A DNA stretch of 45,493 nt from positions 1 to 45,493 of the forward strand of contig JASGLT010000013.1 in NCBI GenBank assembly GCA_030156945.1, written 5' to 3'. The first letter of the stretch is position 1. Every line of letters starts with the position of its first letter. Positions 43,233 to 45,493 of this stretch are shown piece by piece. The position numbers and the translations under genes are program-made. The notes beneath the pieces were generated by a model. It was not told the origin of the DNA and ran no database searches. It saw only the letters and a program-made list of their open reading frames with translations. This DNA is from Thermococcaceae archaeon. GTDB taxonomy: Archaea; Methanobacteriota_B; Thermococci; Thermococcales; Thermococcaceae.

Positions 43233-43343
43233 AACCCACACCAGCAAAAGTTCTCATAAGGGTATTTAAGGGGTTTGAAAACCGAAGGTTTGAAACGTAA
43301 AAGAAAAAGTTTGGAATTAAAACACCAAGGTTCCCAGATGTTG

Positions 43344-43889
43344 CTACGGCATTTTGCTCGGCCCAATGTGCAGTTCTAACTGGTTGTTCAGGTAGGTGAC
43401 TGGAGCGTTTACGTAGTCTGGCTTGCTCTCCATTAGGCCTTCGAGGTATTCAGTGTGGCTCTTTATGGAAGCATAGTGGGCCTTTTCCTGAGTGGCGAGG
43501 AAGGAGAAGAGCTCCCCATGCTCCGGGAAGACTTTCGAGAGGTGTGTGTATATCCTCTCGGCGGTCTTTTCGTTTTGGAGGGCTACCTTCATGGCCTCCA
43601 CCAGGTTTTGGACAGTTTCAACTTTCACTGAAGTCTCGGCCAATGGGATTCCCACTGGGACTTGGTAGTTCTCATCTCCGAAGAGCTTCGCATGGAGCTT
43701 GAGAAGGATTTTCTTGTGACCCTCCTCGGCCTTGGCAAGAGTCTCGAAGAACTCCCCGAGAAGTTGACCCGATTTGGACGCGAGCTCCATGTAGTAGTTC
43801 TTGGCATCCTCCTCCGAGGCTATAGCATACCCCAGAATCTCCTTGGGGGACAACTCAAGCAGTTTGCTAACAATTTCGTCCTCATTCAT
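43344..43889 (-). CDS. Ferritin-like diiron protein ending in HIGP
   Basis: This 181-residue two-repeat ferritin-like protein shows YAIASEEDAKNYYMELA with AKAEEGHKKIL in the first half, and MKVALQNEKTAERIYTHLS with ATQEKAHYASIK in the second. The C-terminal tail LELHIGPSKMP shares the HxGP ending with the gene at 26797. GGTGAT precedes the ATG, and a TATA-like CCTTAAATAC lies about 25 bases before the leader. It is upstream of, and parallel to, the rubredoxin reductase gene, with about 110 bases between them. Confidence 0.86.
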   Translation of the reverse strand: MNEDEIVSKLLELSPKEILGYAIASEEDAKNYYMELASKSGQLLGEFFETLAKAEEGHKKILLKLHAKLFGDENYQVPVGIPLAETSVKVETVQNLVEAMKVALQNEKTAERIYTHLSKVFPEHGELFSFLATQEKAHYASIKSHTEYLEGLMESKPDYVNAPVTYLNNQLELHIGPSKMP

Positions 43890-44014
43890 ACTTTGATCAC
43901 CATTATAGTCTCGTCACTGAAGTATTTAAGGCTTCTTTGTCCTCTTATGTTCGAGCAAAAATGTTGGGTAACGCTGCAACTGGTACCAAAAAAGGGCCAA
44001 TTGGAGCGTGGATT

Positions 44015-44362
44015 TCAACCCGAAAGGTAAGCCCTAACCCGTCTCTCGAATTCCCCAAAGTTGGGAACCCCTATGAACTCCACCCTGTTGTTGATGAGCA
44101 CCGTTGGAGTGCCCATGATGTTGTGCTCCATAGCCTTCCTCTGTCCCTCGGGAGTCGCGACGCTCACCTCTTTCGCGACGACACCATCATATTTCCTCGC
44201 TATTTCCTGGGCCATTGCCCATGCTATCGGACAGTAGGGGCAACCGGGGGAGGTTATGACCTCAATGACGACCTTTGGCCCCTTGGGCTTCTCTTCTATC
44301 ATCCCCGCCTTCTTCATGAGCTCGAGCATCTTTTTTCTCCTTATCATCTCCAGCTCGTCCAC
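44015..44362 (-). CDS. Thioredoxin/glutaredoxin-like protein (CPYC)
   Basis: This 115-residue protein has a basic helical N-terminal extension (1-28), followed by a thioredoxin fold with active site C41-P-Y-C44 (TSPGCPYCPIAW), cis-proline GTPTVLINN near 81 and FIGVPNFGEFERRV. It likely acts as a disulfide reductant, for example for peroxiredoxins or MsrAB; no dedicated reductase is adjacent. The start is uncertain: GTG 44362 lies five bases after GGGGTGA and is preferred. A TATA-like TTTTTAAAT lies upstream, behind a palindrome. Confidence 0.87.
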   Translation of the reverse strand: MDELEMIRRKKMLELMKKAGMIEEKPKGPKVVIEVITSPGCPYCPIAWAMAQEIARKYDGVVAKEVSVATPEGQRKAMEHNIMGTPTVLINNRVEFIGVPNFGEFERRVRAYLSG

Positions 44363-44411
44363 TCCTCTCACCCCTGAAAAAGTTCAAGTGAAGCGATTTA
44401 AAAATGAATCT

Positions 44412-44427
44412 GTGAAAGCGCTTTCAC
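44412..44427. promoter_or_regulatory. Perfect 16-base palindrome GTGAAAGCGCTTTCAC
   Basis: The palindrome lies about 10 bases upstream of the TATA box of the CPYC protein gene and is followed by a further half site, GTGTGAAAA, at 44431-44439. It sits downstream of the HTH regulator stop (44460), so it could be a regulator binding site or an RNA hairpin ending the regulator mRNA. Confidence 0.5.
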
Positions 44428-44459
44428 CTTTGTGTGAAAACTTATGGAGAGGAAGGGTG

Positions 44460-44846
44460 CTATCCAAAGGTCTCTATGCAGATCCGGCAGAGCTTGGGGT
44501 CTATCTCGGGATCAACCTTGGAGTGGAAGGAGCAGACGTAGCCCTTTCCAAGCATCTCAACCGCGATCTTTACTAGCTCTCCGTGGATGTAGTAGTCGTC
44601 GGGCCTTTCTCTTACTATGGTATCCGCGAGCCCCTTCAGCTTTTCATCGATGTCCTGAAATTTTTCCACCTCTATGAGGGCTCCCCTGTTCATTCGCAGG
44701 TACCTCGAAACGGCCGACTGGGTTATGTGCAAAAGCTCCGCTATCTGGGTCTGGGTGAGCCCCCTCTCCCTCAAAATCTCCACCAGCCTTCTGCGAAGGG
44801 AAGGGTAGACGTACCTTGCAACGGCTTCAAAGGCATTGGTCTTCAT
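44460..44846 (-). CDS. HTH transcriptional regulator with C-terminal cysteines
   Basis: This 128-residue protein has an HTH domain (20-52: RERGLTQTQIAELLHITQSAVSRYLR) of XRE/COG2522 type and a C-terminal domain with C105, C120 and C123 (GYVCSFHS, KLCRICIETFG). The cysteines could bind a metal or iron-sulfur cluster, or sense nitrosative or redox stress; this is inference. It is divergent from hybrid cluster protein with two ATGAC-N4-GTCAT palindromes between, making it the likely hcp regulator. A TATA-like TTTAAATATT about 27 bases before the ATG and no ribosome site imply a leaderless mRNA. Confidence 0.85.
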   Translation of the reverse strand: MKTNAFEAVARYVYPSLRRRLVEILRERGLTQTQIAELLHITQSAVSRYLRMNRGALIEVEKFQDIDEKLKGLADTIVRERPDDYYIHGELVKIAVEMLGKGYVCSFHSKVDPEIDPKLCRICIETFG

Positions 44847-44906
44847 GGTAGCTTTTATGACGAGCGGAATATTTAAACCTTTCTGTCAACTCCCTCAATT
44901 TTTGTC

Positions 44907-44920
44907 ATGACATAGGTCAT
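44907..44920. promoter_or_regulatory. ATGAC-N4-GTCAT operator, distal
   Basis: ATGAC ATAG GTCAT lies upstream of the hcp TATA region. It overlaps a second palindrome, TGTCATGACA (44903-44912), so three GTCAT half sites are adjacent. It lies about 60 bases before the regulator start, upstream of that gene's TATA box too. Confidence 0.6.
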
Positions 44921-44985
44921 AAAGTCGTTTTAGGTTAAGAAACCGCAAAGCTTTTATGAAGGGGACTTCAATAATAATCCGAGAT

Positions 44986-44999
44986 ATGACAAGTGTCAT
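44986..44999. promoter_or_regulatory. ATGAC-N4-GTCAT operator at the hcp start site
   Basis: ATGAC AAGT GTCAT lies about 30 bases after the TATA-like GCTTTTATGAA (44950-44960), near the expected transcription start, and just before the ribosome site GGAGG (45006-45010). The position fits repression of hcp. Confidence 0.62.
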
Positions 45000-45019
45000 A
45001 AAAAAGGAGGTTGATGGAA

Positions 45020-45493
45020 ATGGCTATACGCGTTCCCGAGGCGTTTGATATGCTCTGCAACCAGTGCTCTATGAGCCTGGCCGGAGGATGCACGATTAGG
45101 GGAGTCTGCGGCAAGGACCCGGACCTTAACTCACTGCAGGAGGCCCTCCTCTATGGAATTAAGGGCACCTCGGCCTACTACTACCATGCCCTTGAAGTGG
45201 GCTACGATGATCCAGAGATCGGCCACTTTCTGAGCAAGGCCCTCTACTCAACGCTTACCAACGTCAACTTTGACAAGAACCGCTTCCTCCAGCTCATCCT
45301 TGAGAACGGAAGGGTTCACCTTGAGGCGATGAAGCTCCTCGACAGGGCCTACGTCGAGACCTTTGGAAGGCCTGAACCCGTTGAAGTACCCACCGGAACG
45401 GCCGAGGGACACGGTATACTCGTCACCGGTCACAGCTACAAGGCTCTCTACGAGCTCCTGAAGCAGATAGAGGAGAGGGGCCTTGAGGATGAA
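45020..45493 (+). CDS. hcp: Hybrid cluster protein (hydroxylamine reductase), N-terminal part
   Basis: The first 158 codons of hybrid cluster protein run off the window end, so the gene is partial here. The N-terminal [4Fe-4S] site is C-x2-C-x7-C-x5-C (CNQCSMSLAGGCTIRGVCGK), followed by LQEALLYGIKGTSAYYYHALEVG and the typical helical domain ending HSYKALYELLKQIE. The family reduces hydroxylamine and NO and protects anaerobes from nitrosative stress. ATG 45020 lies nine bases behind GGAGG; an ATG at 45014 in the same frame is also possible. Palindromes in the promoter suggest control by the divergent HTH protein. Confidence 0.93.
   Translation, partial: MAIRVPEAFDMLCNQCSMSLAGGCTIRGVCGKDPDLNSLQEALLYGIKGTSAYYYHALEVGYDDPEIGHFLSKALYSTLTNVNFDKNRFLQLILENGRVHLEAMKLLDRAYVETFGRPEPVEVPTGTAEGHGILVTGHSYKALYELLKQIEERGLEDE

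Overview
The window looks like a chromosomal segment of a hyperthermophilic euryarchaeon of the order Thermococcales, most likely a Thermococcus. The signs are GGTGAT-type ribosome binding sites 4-6 bases before ATG, TATA boxes 25-30 bases before starts, a CGP-CTERM surface protein, and close relatives of known Pyrococcus/Thermococcus proteins (NADH:rubredoxin oxidoreductase, superoxide reductase, MsrAB, Trm-G10, the ferritin-fused encapsulin). Genes are dense, with many 1-20 base overlaps. There is no insertion sequence, CRISPR array or rRNA. Most start codons here were moved inward from the longest open frame to the codon with a good ribosome binding site.

Layout. 1-9.5 kb: tRNA-Arg(TCT), a thiamine-type binding protein, a tandem NYN-domain pair, tmcA, a PD-(D/E)xK nuclease, trm-G10, and a small membrane redox cluster (molybdopterin-fold oxidase, two b-type-like membrane proteins, DOMON lipoprotein). 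9.5-15.7 kb: an iron/peroxide block of BCP peroxiredoxin, ferritin-like protein, Fur-family regulator, Dps-like protein, ferritin-fused encapsulin, another ferritin-like protein and an MscS channel. 15.7-18.7 kb: an unusual cluster of heliorhodopsin, Rieske oxygenase, a CPBP-like membrane protein broken by an in-frame TGA, and a pyrimidine-dimer-glycosylase-like gene whose start codon reads ACG. 18.7-23.6 kb: an SDR dehydrogenase and a complete osmoprotectant-type ABC transporter with two binding proteins, one lacking a signal peptide. 23.7-29.9 kb: CorA, a ZIP metal transporter, a Gfo/Idh/MocA oxidoreductase, a ferritin-like protein with two DUF59 proteins, and a radical SAM protein. 29.9-33.6 kb: the anaerobic oxygen-defence set of superoxide reductase, rubredoxin, rubrerythrin, flavodiiron protein and peroxiredoxin. 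33.6-45.5 kb: a two-subunit 2-oxoacid:ferredoxin oxidoreductase, SagB-type oxidoreductase, gapN, msrAB, two ferritin-like genes, an MFS carrier, NADH:rubredoxin oxidoreductase, a CPYC thioredoxin-like protein, an HTH regulator and the start of hybrid cluster protein (cut by the window end).

Together the genes describe an oxygen, peroxide and iron handling region. NADH:rubredoxin oxidoreductase reduces rubredoxin, which feeds superoxide reductase, rubrerythrin and probably the flavodiiron protein. Peroxiredoxins and MsrAB remove peroxide and repair methionine. Eight ferritin-fold proteins, one inside an encapsulin shell, would store or oxidise iron. A recurring palindrome TTAGG-N4-CCTAA (DtxR-like half sites) lies between TATA box and start codon of at least five genes and suggests a metal- or redox-dependent regulon. 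A separate palindrome, ATGAC-N4-GTCAT, flanks the hcp promoter beside its likely regulator.
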